A stretch of 54,602 nucleotides of DNA, taken from Candidatus Rokuibacteriota bacterium. Its GTDB lineage: Bacteria > Methylomirabilota > Methylomirabilia > Rokubacteriales > CSP1-6. The notes beneath the pieces are model-generated. The model was given only the letters and a program-made list of their open reading frames with translations. It was not told the origin of the DNA and made no database searches. The position numbers and the translations under genes are program-made. The stretch covers positions 1-54,602 of the forward strand of contig QHRX01000014.1 in the NCBI GenBank assembly GCA_003221455.1, given 5' to 3'. This document shows, one piece after another, positions 9,086 to 17,495 of the stretch; the first letter of the stretch is position 1, and every line of letters starts with the position of its first letter.

Positions 9086-10726
9086 GTGAGCCCGCGGCTC
9101 CTCGAGATCCGCGACCTGGCCGTCTCCTTCGACACCCCCACCGGCGAAGTCCGGGCGGTGCGCGGAGTCGCGCTCGACATCGACGCCGGCGAGACCGTGG
9201 CGCTCGTCGGCGAGAGCGGCTCCGGCAAGTCGGTCACCGCGCTGTCGATCTTGCAGCTCCTCCCCTACCCGCCCGCCCGGCACCCCGGCGGGAGCATCCG
9301 CTTCCGCGGACAGGAGCTCCTGGGCGCGGCCGAGCCGGTGCTGCGCCGGGTGCGCGGCGACCGAATCGCGATGGTCTTCCAGGAGCCCATGACCTCCCTG
9401 AACCCCCTGCACACCATCGAGAAGCAGGTCAACGAGGTGCTCCTCGTGCACAAGGAGCTCGACCGAGCGACGGCCCACGCCCGTACGCTCGAGCTGCTGC
9501 GCCTCTGCGGGCTCGCCGACGCCGAACGGCGGCTCAACGCCTATCCCCACCAGCTCTCCGGGGGCGAGCGGCAGCGCGTGATGATCGCGATGGCGCTCGC
9601 GAACGACCCGGACCTGCTGATCGCCGACGAGCCGACGACGGCGCTCGACGTCACCATCCAGGCGCAGATCCTGCGGCTCCTCCGGGACCTGCAGGCCCGG
9701 TTCGGGATGGCGCTCTTGCTCATCACGCACGACCTCACGATCGTGCGGAAGGACGCCCGCCGCGTGTACGTGATGACCGAGGGCGAGATCGTGGAGGCGC
9801 GCGGGACGGCCGAACTCTTCGAGCGTCCGCGCCATCCGTACACGCGGCGGCTCCTCGAGGCCCAGCCGAAGGGGGGCCCGCCCCCCCCGGGCGGCGACGA
9901 GGCACCCGTGATCCTGGCCGCGCAGGAGGTACGGGTGTGGTTTCCGGTCAGGGCGGGTCTCCTGCGCCGCACCGTCGATCACATCAAGGCCGTTGACGGC
10001 ATCAGCCTGGCCGTACGGGAGGGGCACACGCTCGGCGTCGTCGGCGAGAGCGGCTCCGGAAAGACGACTCTCGGCCTCGCCCTCCTCCGGCTCCTCCGGA
10101 GCCGGGGCCGGATCCAGTTCCGCGGCCGCGAGATCCAGGGGCTTCCCTCGAGGGTCTTGCGGCCGCTCCGGCGGGAGATGCAGATCGTCTTCCAAGACCC
10201 ATTCGGCTCGCTCTCACCGCGCCTGTCGGTCGGGCAGATCGTGGGGGAGGGGCTGCGCGTCCATCGGCTCGGCGCGCCCACCGAACAGCGCGCATTGATC
10301 GAGCGGGCCCTCCGGGAGGTCGGGCTCGACCCCGAGACCCGCGACCGCTATCCGCACGAGTTCTCGGGCGGCCAGCGGCAGCGGATCGCGATCGCTCGGG
10401 CCCTCGTGCTCGAGCCGCGCCTCCTCGTCCTCGACGAGCCGACCTCCGCCCTCGACGTTTCGGTGCAGGCACAGCTCGTCGACCTGCTGCGCGAGCTCCA
10501 GGCGCGCCATCGGCTGGCCTATGTGTTCATCAGCCACGACCTCCGCGTGGTCCGAGCGCTCAGCGACGAGATCCTCGTCATGCGGGCCGGCCGCGTCGTC
10601 GAGCACGGGCCAAGTGAGAGGGTCTTCGCGCAGCCCGCCCATCCGTACACGAAGGCCCTCCTGGCGGCGGCCTTCGACCTCGAGACGGTCGAGCCGGCCG
10701 GCGACGGAGAGGTCAGTTCCCGGTGA
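9086..10726 (+). CDS. yejF: Microcin C-type peptide ABC transporter, fused dual ATP-binding protein YejF
   Basis: A 546-aa protein with two ABC ATPase domains in one chain, as in YejF. Domain 1 has Walker A GESGSGKS at about residues 43-50, signature LSGGERQR and Walker B '[12 protein letters not shown]'; domain 2 has GESGSGKT near residue 320, signature FSGGQRQR and '[12 protein letters not shown]'. Both end with an HDL switch (THDL, SHDL). It powers YejB/YejE. The start is a GTG at 9086. Its last 14 bp overlap the convergent lipoprotein gene. All catalytic motifs look intact in both halves. Confidence 0.92.
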   Translation: MSPRLLEIRDLAVSFDTPTGEVRAVRGVALDIDAGETVALVGESGSGKSVTALSILQLLPYPPARHPGGSIRFRGQELLGAAEPVLRRVRGDRIAMVFQEPMTSLNPLHTIEKQVNEVLLVHKELDRATAHARTLELLRLCGLADAERRLNAYPHQLSGGERQRVMIAMALANDPDLLIADEPTTALDVTIQAQILRLLRDLQARFGMALLLITHDLTIVRKDARRVYVMTEGEIVEARGTAELFERPRHPYTRRLLEAQPKGGPPPPGGDEAPVILAAQEVRVWFPVRAGLLRRTVDHIKAVDGISLAVREGHTLGVVGESGSGKTTLGLALLRLLRSRGRIQFRGREIQGLPSRVLRPLRREMQIVFQDPFGSLSPRLSVGQIVGEGLRVHRLGAPTEQRALIERALREVGLDPETRDRYPHEFSGGQRQRIAIARALVLEPRLLVLDEPTSALDVSVQAQLVDLLRELQARHRLAYVFISHDLRVVRALSDEILVMRAGRVVEHGPSERVFAQPAHPYTKALLAAAFDLETVEPAGDGEVSSR

Positions 10727-10976
10727 CCGTGTAGCCCCTCCCCTGCATGCAGAGATCGTAGCCGTGGCGGTCCACCCCCTCGAACGGGTAGCTGACGAGC
10801 CGGCCGTCGGCGAAGACGAACGGCCGCGAGACACGGGGCACCGTCGTGCTGCGCCGGCACTCTTCCGCGTCGCGTGCGCGCTCGGCCTCGGTGACGCCGG
10901 GCCGGTCGTACGCCCACTGGCGCGCGCAGCCGCCGAGGAGTGCGAGGCCGGCGATGGCGGCGAGGAGGCGCGTCAT
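10713..10976 (-). CDS. Small predicted lipoprotein, function unknown
   Basis: An 87-aa secreted protein with a clear lipoprotein signal peptide: MTRLLAAIAGLALLGGC, with the lipobox LGGC ending at Cys17. The mature part has two further cysteines (about residues 40 and 76) that could pair in the periplasm, and a short aromatic motif (SYPFEGVDRHGYDLC). I do not recognise a named family. It is convergent with yejF and overlaps its end by 14 bp, so it is probably transcribed from its own upstream side at about 10980-11000. Confidence 0.65.
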   Translation of the reverse strand: MTRLLAAIAGLALLGGCARQWAYDRPGVTEAERARDAEECRRSTTVPRVSRPFVFADGRLVSYPFEGVDRHGYDLCMQGRGYTVTGN

Positions 10977-11001
10977 GACGCCTGAGCTCGACCGGCGGCG
11001 C

Positions 11002-11766
11002 TCAGCCCCGCTCGAGCCCCTTCATCATGAGGGCGGTCTCGAGGCTCCGCTGGAGGTAGGCCAGATCGATTGGTTTGGCCACGTAGTCGAAGGCGCCGTA
11101 GGCGAGGGCGCGGCTCGCGAGGTCGTCGCTCGAGGTCCCGCTCACCATGATGACTTTGACGTCGGGAGCGACCGCCCGGATCGCGGCGAGCGCGTCGACC
11201 CCGCCGAGCCCGGGCATTTGGATGTCGAGGAGCACCACGTCCGGCGGCTCCGCGGTCACGGCGGCGATCGCGGCGGCGGCATCGTGCGCCGGGCGCACGT
11301 CGTAGCCCTTCTCGGCGAGGAACTCCTGCAGGATCTCCCGAACCTCGCGTTCGTCGTCGACCACGAGGACGCGGCCCGCCCCCCGCCGCGGCGGCGGGAG
11401 CCGGCCGCGCAGGGCGGCCGCGATCTCGGCGAACGCGGCGGGCTTGGTCAGGCAGGCGCTCGCCCCCGCGAGGGACGCCTGCCGCAGCAGATCGGCGTCG
11501 GCGACGCCGCTGACGACGACCACCGTGATACGGGGATCGAAGGCATGGATGTGCCGGAGGGCCTGGACGCCCCCGAGACGCGGCATCATGATGTCGAGCA
11601 CGACGCCGTGCGGCCGGAGCCGCTTGACCTGGAGCAGCGCCTCGAGGCCGTTGCTCGCCTCCACGACCTCGAAGCCCTGCATGTTGAGGAACTCCGCGAC
11701 GGCGGCGCGCATGTCCGGGTCGTCGTCGACGACTAAGACCTTCCTGGCTGCCGGTCGCTCCGCCAC
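11002..11766 (-). CDS. Tandem receiver-domain response regulator without output domain
   Basis: A 254-aa protein made of two CheY-like REC domains and nothing else. REC1 (about 8-122) has acidic pocket DDD at 14-16, phosphoacceptor Asp58 (VVLDIMMP), and Lys108 in TKP. REC2 (about 131-248) has DDE at 137-139, Asp181 (LLDIQMPGLGG) and Lys231 (AKP). Such double-receiver proteins act by protein contact or as phosphate shuttles. I prefer the GTG at 11766, which has GGAGGAGG 4-5 nt before it; in-frame ATGs at 11853 and 11886 exist, and the latter overlaps the upstream gene's stop (ATGA), but the extra N-terminus is low-complexity. No histidine kinase is nearby. Confidence 0.87.
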   Translation of the reverse strand: MAERPAARKVLVVDDDPDMRAAVAEFLNMQGFEVVEASNGLEALLQVKRLRPHGVVLDIMMPRLGGVQALRHIHAFDPRITVVVVSGVADADLLRQASLAGASACLTKPAAFAEIAAALRGRLPPPRRGAGRVLVVDDEREVREILQEFLAEKGYDVRPAHDAAAAIAAVTAEPPDVVLLDIQMPGLGGVDALAAIRAVAPDVKVIMVSGTSSDDLASRALAYGAFDYVAKPIDLAYLQRSLETALMMKGLERG

Positions 11767-11882
11767 CGAGCCTCCTCCACGCTCCCTGGCCACGCGCGAC
11801 GGCGGGCGAGAGGCCGCGGGACGCGCAACGCGGCCCCGCGATCGCTTGTCCATTGTAGCCCCGGCGCACTCCACGAGATCGA

Positions 11883-12212
11883 TCATGTTCGGCCGTCGGT
11901 GCCTGGCAGCGGGCTCGCCCCCCGCCACGCCTGGAAGGCGAGGCCCTGCAGGACCGACAGCGCGAGGACGACCACGTCGTCGACGAGGTAGAGCGAGACG
12001 AAGCGCGGCCCCACCGACCGCGCGGTCAGGATCAAGAAGCCGGCCACGAGCAGGTTGGCGGCGAGAAAGATGACGATGACGCCGAGGCTCTCGAGCAGCC
12101 GGCCGGCGGCGGCGCCGAGCGCCCGCGTGTCGAGCCCGAGCCGCCGCGCGCCGACCGCCCACGCGCCCGCAGAGGTCAGGCCGATCAGCACCAACAGGAA
12201 GCCTTCTCGCAT
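11883..12212 (-). CDS. Small membrane protein, function unknown
   Basis: A 109-aa protein with probable transmembrane helices at about residues 5-22, 42-65 and 72-92 ('VIVIFLAANLLVAGFLI', 'VSLYLVDDVVVLALSVLQ'). It matches no family I can name. It lies between the DUF218 gene (46 bp upstream) and the tandem receiver gene, all on the minus strand, and its TGA overlaps a possible upstream ATG of the receiver gene, so the three may form a small operon. TM topology suggests an inner-membrane partner or anchor, but that is inference. Confidence 0.6.
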   Translation of the reverse strand: MREGFLLVLIGLTSAGAWAVGARRLGLDTRALGAAAGRLLESLGVIVIFLAANLLVAGFLILTARSVGPRFVSLYLVDDVVVLALSVLQGLAFQAWRGASPLPGTDGRT

Positions 12213-12257
12213 GTGTCCTCCGTTTCCGTGGCCGATGGCGTGAGGCCGGGGGCCGGC

Positions 12258-12881
12258 TCAGAGGTATCCCGCCGCCCGGTAGTACAGGCGCGCGACCACT
12301 TCCTGGCAGATGTCGCGGATCAGCTCGAGCCGCGCCCGCGGCGACGTGTCCCCATGGGCGGAGCCGCCCGCCACCACCGGCAGCGGCTCGAAGCCGGCAC
12401 GCTCGAAGACCCGCCGGGCCCGGATCATGTGCTGCTCGCCGGTCACCAGGAGGATCCGTCGCGCGCCGGTGCCGCCCAGCAGCTCCCGGAGCAGGACCGC
12501 CTCGTCCCGCGTCGTGTGCGATCCCGGCGCTCGCAGCACGGCGGCGGCCGGCACCCCGAGCCGCTGCGCCATTTCGGCGCGGCCCTCGATCTCCGCGGCC
12601 GAGCCCGAGAAGACCAGCACCGGGGCCAGGCCCGCCCGATAGAGGAGAATCCCCCGGAGGGCTCGCCGGAGCGAGAGGGCGTCGGGCAGGCCGTCGTCCA
12701 ACGTGCCGCCGCCCGCGCCCAGCACCACGATTGCCGCCGCGGGAGCGATCACCGACGGGACCGCGATCCAGGCGTCGAGGAAGTTCACGGCCGGCGTGAA
12801 GGCCGATACCATCAAGAGGACCAGGGCGGCGGCCCCGAGCAGGCGGCACGAGCGGAGGGGCGAAGCCGTCGCGGGAATCAT
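12258..12881 (-). CDS. YdcF/ElyC-like DUF218 family membrane protein
   Basis: A 207-aa protein with one N-terminal transmembrane segment (about residues 12-32) and a DUF218 domain. Family features visible are 'IVVLGAGGGTL', 'LLYRAGLAPVLVFSG', a conserved 'TTRDEAVLL' and 'ILLVTGEQHMIRARRVFERAGF'. DUF218 proteins such as ElyC and SanA act at the cell envelope in peptidoglycan or lipid-carrier metabolism; the exact role here is unknown. I start at ATG 12881 rather than the GTG at 12929, since the longer form would overlap the divergent gene's start at 12919. The two divergent genes share a very short upstream region. Confidence 0.75.
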   Translation of the reverse strand: MIPATASPLRSCRLLGAAALVLLMVSAFTPAVNFLDAWIAVPSVIAPAAAIVVLGAGGGTLDDGLPDALSLRRALRGILLYRAGLAPVLVFSGSAAEIEGRAEMAQRLGVPAAAVLRAPGSHTTRDEAVLLRELLGGTGARRILLVTGEQHMIRARRVFERAGFEPLPVVAGGSAHGDTSPRARLELIRDICQEVVARLYYRAAGYL

Positions 12882-12918
12882 TCGCGCGGGAGAGAGCCGC
12901 GACGAGAGTGAGGGGAGG

Positions 12919-13998
12919 ATGCCGAACACCCGGCACCGGGCAGGCCTGACGACGCGGCTCGCCCCGCGGCTCCCGCGCCGCCTCGCCTGGTTGATGGCGC
13001 CGGGGGTCGTCGTCTTCGTGGCCTACACAAACCGCCAGGCCCTCGCGACGGCCGTCCAGCTCATGGGGCGGGCCGCCTTCTGGTGGCTGATCCCAGCGGC
13101 GCTCGCCATCGCCGGGGTGTACCTCTGTCGGGCCGCCGTGTACGGCATCCCCCTCACTGTGCTCGGCTACTCCTTCACGCGCTCGTTCCTGTGGGCCACC
13201 GCGCTGGTCGCCACCTCGATTCACCAGCTGATCCCCAGCGGCGGCGTCAGCGGCTACGCCTTTCTCACCTTCGCCCTGAACCAGCGCGGGGTGCCTGGCG
13301 GCAAGGCGTCGCTGATCGCACTGATCGACACGCTGAGCAATGCCGCCGCCGTCGCCACGCTGCTGCTCGGCAGCCTCGTCTATCTTGCCATCGTCGGGGT
13401 GCTCGACGCCGGGCGGCTCTCCCTCGCGCTCGTGCCGGGCGCGGCCCTGGTCGGGCTGGCCGCGTGGCTCTACGTCCTGCAGCGGGACCGCCGCCGCCTG
13501 AGCGCGGTCGTCCTCGGCGCCGCCAGCCGGCTCGCCAACTCCCTGGGTCGCCGATGGTCGGAGGAGCCTATCCGGGGCTTCCTCGACGAGTACTACGCGG
13601 GGAAGGATATCATCCGGCGCACACCGGGAGCCTTTTGCCGGATGCTCGGGCTCCAGTACCTAGCCGTGGGCTGCGACGCCGCCGCGCTCTACATGGCGTT
13701 CCTCGCGCTCGGGCAGTCGCCTCAGGCCTGGGTCGTCCTGCTGGGCTTCGTGGTCTCGACGGCGACGCTCGCCGTCGTGGCCGTCCCCGGCGGCGGCGGG
13801 AGCTTCGAGCTGGCGATGAGCGTCTTCTTCTCCCGGCACGGCATCGATCCGGCGGCGGCGATCGCGGCGGCCATCCTCTACCGGGTCGTCGCCTTCTGGA
13901 TCCCGGCCCTGGTCAGCCTGGTCGTCCTGGCGCGGCTCCGTCACCGGAAGCGAGCCGTCTGGCCGTCCCCGCGCCGCCCGAAGGCGGGTGCCCGGTGA
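12919..13998 (+). CDS. Flippase-like integral membrane protein (UPF0104 / LPG-synthase TM region family)
   Basis: A 359-aa polytopic membrane protein with about 8 hydrophobic helices starting near residue 24 ('LAWLMAPGVVVFVAY'). The pattern 'TSIHQLIPSGGVSGYAFLTFAL', followed by 'TLAVVAVPGGGGSFELAMSVFF' and a C-terminal 'AAILYRVVAFWIPALVSLVV', is that of the UPF0104 (AglD/MprF N-terminal) family, whose members move lipid-linked molecules or are of unknown function. The ATG at 12919 is preceded by GAGGGGAGG. It diverges from the DUF218 envelope gene, which supports an envelope role. It ends 6 bp before the stop of the convergent START-like gene. Confidence 0.78.
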   Translation: MPNTRHRAGLTTRLAPRLPRRLAWLMAPGVVVFVAYTNRQALATAVQLMGRAAFWWLIPAALAIAGVYLCRAAVYGIPLTVLGYSFTRSFLWATALVATSIHQLIPSGGVSGYAFLTFALNQRGVPGGKASLIALIDTLSNAAAVATLLLGSLVYLAIVGVLDAGRLSLALVPGAALVGLAAWLYVLQRDRRRLSAVVLGAASRLANSLGRRWSEEPIRGFLDEYYAGKDIIRRTPGAFCRMLGLQYLAVGCDAAALYMAFLALGQSPQAWVVLLGFVVSTATLAVVAVPGGGGSFELAMSVFFSRHGIDPAAAIAAAILYRVVAFWIPALVSLVVLARLRHRKRAVWPSPRRPKAGAR

Positions 13999-14004
13999 CG
14001 ACGC

Positions 14005-14601
14005 CTACAGCAGGCGCTCGGCCCGCTCGCGGACGGCCTTGAGGGTCTCGACGAGGCCGTCACGCTCGGCACGCCGCGTGAGGAAGGCCGGCAGCACCGT
14101 GCGCGCCGCCATTCCGTACGTCACCAGGACGCCGGTCGGGCGCAAATCGATCTGCCAGTATCCCCAGCCGTCGCGGAAGAGGTCGTTCGGCCACTCCTGC
14201 GCCAGCCGCCACACGATCCGCCGGCGCCCCTCGTCGAGGTAGTTCTCCACGTGGAACCCGAACGAGAAGGGGCCGAGCCCGATGACGTAGCGGACGAGCG
14301 CGTGCTCGGAGTCGGACTTGAGAACCTGGGCCCGCACGACCCTCGGGTACATGCCAGGGTGATGGGCATAGTTCACGAGCACCTGCCAGACGGCTTCGGG
14401 GGACGCATGGACCAGGCTCAGCCCCGTCCCGCCCTGGCTCCCGCTCACCACCATGCCGCCGGGCGGGAGTTCGTCAACGACGACGACCTCCCCGCCTTCG
14501 AGCCGGCGCTCCTGATCCCGAGAGAGTTCGAGGCCCTTGGCGGCGGTGAGGGGCACTGCGACAATGAGGAGGGCGGAAAGCACCAGGGGAACACTTCTCA
14601 T
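14005..14601 (-). CDS. Secreted SRPBCC/START-like (polyketide cyclase-type) protein
   Basis: A 198-aa protein with a signal peptide (MRSVPLVLSALLIVAVPLTA, cleavage near TAAKG). The body has the START-like helix-grip features: 'LVHASPEAVWQVLVNYAHHP' (split here in outline), 'VRAQVLKSDSEHALVRYVIG', 'IVWRLAQEW', a Trp-rich 'RDGWGYWQIDLRP' strand and a long C-terminal helix 'GLVETLKAVRERAERLL'. Such domains bind hydrophobic ligands; the signal peptide places it outside the cytoplasm. I chose the ATG at 14601, with GAGG about 7 nt upstream; the open frame upstream is not protein-like. A divergent gene of similar size and a probably related fold starts on the other side. Confidence 0.7.
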   Translation of the reverse strand: MRSVPLVLSALLIVAVPLTAAKGLELSRDQERRLEGGEVVVVDELPPGGMVVSGSQGGTGLSLVHASPEAVWQVLVNYAHHPGMYPRVVRAQVLKSDSEHALVRYVIGLGPFSFGFHVENYLDEGRRRIVWRLAQEWPNDLFRDGWGYWQIDLRPTGVLVTYGMAARTVLPAFLTRRAERDGLVETLKAVRERAERLL

Positions 14602-14653
14602 GAGCACCTCGTGGCTTGAAACAGGCGATCCAAGACCTGGGTACCAGCGTGCG

Positions 14654-15430
14654 GTGACTCCCTTACAGGATCGCACGGATCGACAGCCGTTCGCGAAAAA
14701 AAATCTTCGCACCACCGTCGGCGCCCTCGCGGTCGTCGCGGCCGTCGGCGGGAGCCTGCCGCCCTGGCCGCCCTTCCTTCCCGCGCGCGATACGTTTCCA
14801 CCCGATCTGGCGGTGAGCGTCGAGCGGGTCTGGACCGACCCGACGCTCAGCCGGACGGTGCGCGGGCGGTCCGCGTCCGTCCCCTTCGACACCTATCTCG
14901 CATTCGTGGACGCGCCCGACGTCACCACCGCGGCGGCCCGCTTCCTCAAGCTGGCGCGCTACCGGGTCACGGCCCTCGCCGCCGACTGGTACGAGGCCGA
15001 CGACAACGACGGCTCACGCGGCATCTACCGGATCCTCCTGCGCGAGCCCCACCGGCGCGTGGTGCTGTCGTGGGGAGAGCACCGGGGCCGGATCCTGGGC
15101 GCGATCGGCGGAAGCGCCCTAACCGTGATCGACCTGCGCGAGCGCGACGGGGTCGTCGATCAGGAACTCGCCGCCTACGTCCGGATCGACAACGCCTTCG
15201 CCGCCGCCCTCGCCCGGCTCCTGCTCCCGATCTTCGGCCACCTCGCCGACCGCAAGCTGAGCGAGGGGTTCGCCGTCACCGCCGAGGTCGCGGAATGGGC
15301 CCTGGCGCACCCGGGCGACTTCTGCGCGTGGCTCAGGCGGGAGCCGCTCCCGTCCGAGCGTCGTGAGCCGCTCCTCCAGGCCCTGCCCGCCTGCCGCGCG
15401 GAGGACCAGCTCAGCCCGCCCGATTCATAG
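14654..15430 (+). CDS. Secreted or membrane-anchored START-like protein, function unknown
   Basis: About 258 aa from a GTG at 14654. A hydrophobic segment near residues 20-38 (VGALAVVAAVGGSLPPW) may be a signal or anchor. The rest alternates strands such as 'GIYRILLREPHRRVVLSWGEH' with a long C-terminal helical run 'NAFAAALARLLLPIFGHLADRK', which reminds me of the lid helix of START/SRPBCC proteins, as does its divergent neighbour. I cannot assign a named family. The frame is also open to an ATG at 14600, which would overlap the divergent gene's start codon; the GTG leaves about 50 bp for promoters, so I favour it with limited certainty. It ends close to an insertion-sequence remnant. Confidence 0.6.
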   Translation: MTPLQDRTDRQPFAKKNLRTTVGALAVVAAVGGSLPPWPPFLPARDTFPPDLAVSVERVWTDPTLSRTVRGRSASVPFDTYLAFVDAPDVTTAAARFLKLARYRVTALAADWYEADDNDGSRGIYRILLREPHRRVVLSWGEHRGRILGAIGGSALTVIDLRERDGVVDQELAAYVRIDNAFAAALARLLLPIFGHLADRKLSEGFAVTAEVAEWALAHPGDFCAWLRREPLPSERREPLLQALPACRAEDQLSPPDS

Positions 15431-15440
15431 AATTCTCCCG

Positions 15441-15712
15441 GCGCGGAACCCCTCGCCCTTCGGGGCGGGGAGGAGCGCCGATCTCCAGGGTAGAATGTCC
15501 CCGGTTGGAGCTGAGCACGCGCTCCGCGAGCACGGCAGGCGATAACCAAGCCCGCCGCGCTCTACGGCCGTCGAAACGACGGTGGTGCTGGACGGGGAGG
15601 CTACCGCGCAGCATGGCGGGCCGATGAACCGTCAACCTGGAACCGCAAGGCCAGGCTCTCGGGCTCACAGCACGGGCTCCTTTCTCTGAAAGCCCCGGAC
15701 TTTAGTCCGGGC
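15441..15712 (+). mobile_element. Remnant of an IS200/IS605-type right end (tnpB tail / omegaRNA-like region)
   Basis: Three signals recur at IS605-family right ends. A GC hairpin at 15449-15470 (CCCC..GCCC/GGGCGGGG) is followed by GGAGGAG. A short frame at 15570-15689 reads VETTVVLDGEATAQHGGPMN, then RQPGTARPGSRAHSTGSF and a stop, the sort of tail that follows TnpB and overlaps its guide RNA. A perfect hairpin CCCGGAC-TTTA-GTCCGGG closes the block at 15694-15711. Upstream the frame is broken by TAA at 15543, and no nuclease domain is present, so the element is a dead fragment. Recognition is from memory of such ends, not from an alignment. Confidence 0.5.
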
Positions 15713-16873
15713 GATGTTTACGACCGGATAGCGCCGGCCGCGCCAGGAGACGACCCGCCGGCGGCCGAAGCAGGCGACCGACTCGAGGCCCATGCCGACG
15801 AGGAAGGCAATCGCCAGCGGATGCAGGAGCGTGAGCCAGGCGGGATAGCCCGCGCGCCGGTCGGCGAGCGCGCGGGGCACGAGGCCCAGTCCCACCTCGA
15901 GGAGCGGTAGCCACGTCCAGGCCACCGTCGCCGCCCGATCGGACAGGGCGGCCACCACCAGCAGCAGGAGCGGGCCCAGGTAGAGCGCCGTCAGCCCAAG
16001 CATCGCGAGCGCCAGGAGCCAGCTCGAGCCGAAGAAGATGGGCACCAGGTTGCGGACGCTGGCCCGCCAGCAGTCGCGCACCCTCGCGTACGGCTCGCAG
16101 CCGAGCACCCGCGCGCCGTCCAGGAAGCCCAGTCGGTAACCGAGGCCGGCGAGTCGTCGGCCGAGGGCGACGTCCTCCGCCAACTCCTCTCGGACCGCGG
16201 CGAAGCCGCCCGACTTGTCATACGCGTCGGCGCGGATCGCGAGGAACTGGCCGTTGACCGCCGCCCACACCCGCCGGCCGTGGCCGGCCGGGAGCCACGC
16301 CGGGACGAACGCGAGCGCGGCCCAGTTCTGGAGCGCGACGAGCGCCCGGACAGCCACGCTCGGACTCCAGTGGGCGGGGACGGCGGAGACGAGGTCGGCC
16401 CCCAGCGTGTGGAAGGCCCCCGCCGTCCGGGCGAGAGCCAGCGAGGACGGAGTCACGTCGGCATCGGCGAAGACGAGGATCTCCCCGCGGGCGTGGGCGC
16501 GAAGGCGGTGGCAGGCGAAGGGCTTGCCCCGCCACCCCTCGGGAAGCGGTCCGCCCCTGATCACGCGGACCCGGCCCCGGCCGGCCGCGGCAGCCTCAGC
16601 GTGCGCCGCCGTGTCGTCGGACGAGTCATCGTCGTAGACGACGACCTCGTAATCTGGGTACTCTTGAGCCGCCCAGTGCTCGACGCACCGGCCGATCCGC
16701 CCCGCCTCGTTGCGGGCGGGGATCAAGACGCTCAGGCGGGGTGGCGAGGGCGTCGCCGCCATCCGGTCGAGCCGCTGACCCAGCAGGTGATTCAGGCATG
16801 CGTGAACCGCCAGGCCCGTCAGCGTGGCGCCGGCCACCAAGTGGAAGACGGCGAGGCCGCTCATCGCCTGCAT
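15665..16873 (-). CDS. Family 2 glycosyltransferase, membrane-bound, with foreign C-terminal tail
   Basis: About 402 aa. An N-terminal helix precedes a GT-A domain: 'LSVLIPARNEAGRIGRCVEHW', 'VVVYDDDSSDDT', the metal-binding DxD as 'VFADADV', and the acceptor-site 'REELAEDVALGRRL' (ED, then a QxxRW-like region). Three to four C-terminal helices follow ('LLALAMLGLTALYLGPLLLLV'). The layout resembles carotenoid or lipid glycosyltransferases of the CruC type; donor and acceptor are unknown. The last residues, about IARTKVRGFQRKEPVL, are encoded by the IS-type remnant hairpin and flank, so the original C-terminus was replaced. Start ATG 16873 has GAGG 8 nt upstream; 16864 and 16900 are alternatives. 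Confidence 0.8.
   Translation of the reverse strand: MQAMSGLAVFHLVAGATLTGLAVHACLNHLLGQRLDRMAATPSPPRLSVLIPARNEAGRIGRCVEHWAAQEYPDYEVVVYDDDSSDDTAAHAEAAAAGRGRVRVIRGGPLPEGWRGKPFACHRLRAHARGEILVFADADVTPSSLALARTAGAFHTLGADLVSAVPAHWSPSVAVRALVALQNWAALAFVPAWLPAGHGRRVWAAVNGQFLAIRADAYDKSGGFAAVREELAEDVALGRRLAGLGYRLGFLDGARVLGCEPYARVRDCWRASVRNLVPIFFGSSWLLALAMLGLTALYLGPLLLLVVAALSDRAATVAWTWLPLLEVGLGLVPRALADRRAGYPAWLTLLHPLAIAFLVGMGLESVACFGRRRVVSWRGRRYPVVNIARTKVRGFQRKEPVL
15694..15711 (+). repeat. Terminal hairpin of the IS-type remnant
   Basis: Perfect 7-bp stem CCCGGAC / GTCCGGG with loop TTTA. Subterminal hairpins of this form mark the right end recognised by TnpA of IS200/IS605 elements and also form the base of the TnpB guide RNA scaffold. 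It lies inside the 3' coding end of the glycosyltransferase on the opposite strand, where it encodes ARTKVRG. Confidence 0.55.
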
Positions 16874-16898
16874 TCCCCTTTCCTCATCCGGCCGTCCC

Positions 16899-17486
16899 AT
16901 GAGCGCGCGGGCGTCCCGGTCTGTCTGGTATCGCGCGGCGATCCCCGCCTACGACTGGATCTATCGGGTGGCCCATCGGCTCAACGCGCCGGTGTCCGAG
17001 GTGGGGCCGGTACTCCGCGTGGAGATCCGGAGAAGCCGCTGGTCGCTCCGGCTGTCCGACGGCACCGCGATCCGGCGCGGCGATCCGGTCGGCTTCCTCC
17101 ATCTCAATAACGACCGCGTGGTCGCCCTGCACTCCGACGGGCTCTCGCCGATCTCGATCGGGCTCGAGTTCCGTCGGCGGCTCATCGCCTCGCTGCGGGC
17201 GCTGGCGGCGCTCGCCGACGCCGACGGCCGCCTGGCCCATCTCTCCGCGTTCGCCGCGACGACGATCTTCCACGCGGGCCTCGGCCGGCTCGGCTTCGAG
17301 ACCGAGGCCGGCGGGCTCAGGTGGCCGAAGGTCGTGGCCGCGTACCAGCGCGCCTTGATGGCCTCTCTGCACAGGGACGTCCCGACCGGGCTGCACGGAT
17401 CGACGTACCACCACGCGGAGCGCGTCTGGATCTCCCGGCCGAAGCTCATCGAGCGGTACGGCGCCGCCCGTCGCCTCAGGCACTGA
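16899..17486 (+). CDS. YkoP-like domain protein
   Basis: A 195-aa soluble protein. The opening 'AYDWIYRVAHRLNAPVSEVGP', then 'LRLSDGTAIRRGDPVGFLHLNN' and the later 'FHAGLGRLGFETEAG' follow the pattern of YkoP-type domains, which occur alone or fused to polysaccharide deacetylases and have no settled function. ATG 16899 is taken because it precedes this domain; the open frame further upstream lies over the divergent glycosyltransferase start. The divergent pairing with a glycosyltransferase agrees with a link to surface glycan or glycolipid synthesis. The C-terminal 'RPKLIERYGAARRL' is a basic helix. Confidence 0.65.
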   Translation: MSARASRSVWYRAAIPAYDWIYRVAHRLNAPVSEVGPVLRVEIRRSRWSLRLSDGTAIRRGDPVGFLHLNNDRVVALHSDGLSPISIGLEFRRRLIASLRALAALADADGRLAHLSAFAATTIFHAGLGRLGFETEAGGLRWPKVVAAYQRALMASLHRDVPTGLHGSTYHHAERVWISRPKLIERYGAARRLRH

Positions 17487-17495
17487 CCGTCGCTC

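Noticed and set aside
11767..11886. N-terminal extension of the tandem receiver protein to ATG 11886
   Set aside because: It overlaps the upstream stop as ATGA, which is tempting, but the added 40 residues are Arg/Ala/Ser-rich and the GTG at 11766 has a far better SD; kept only as an alternative start.
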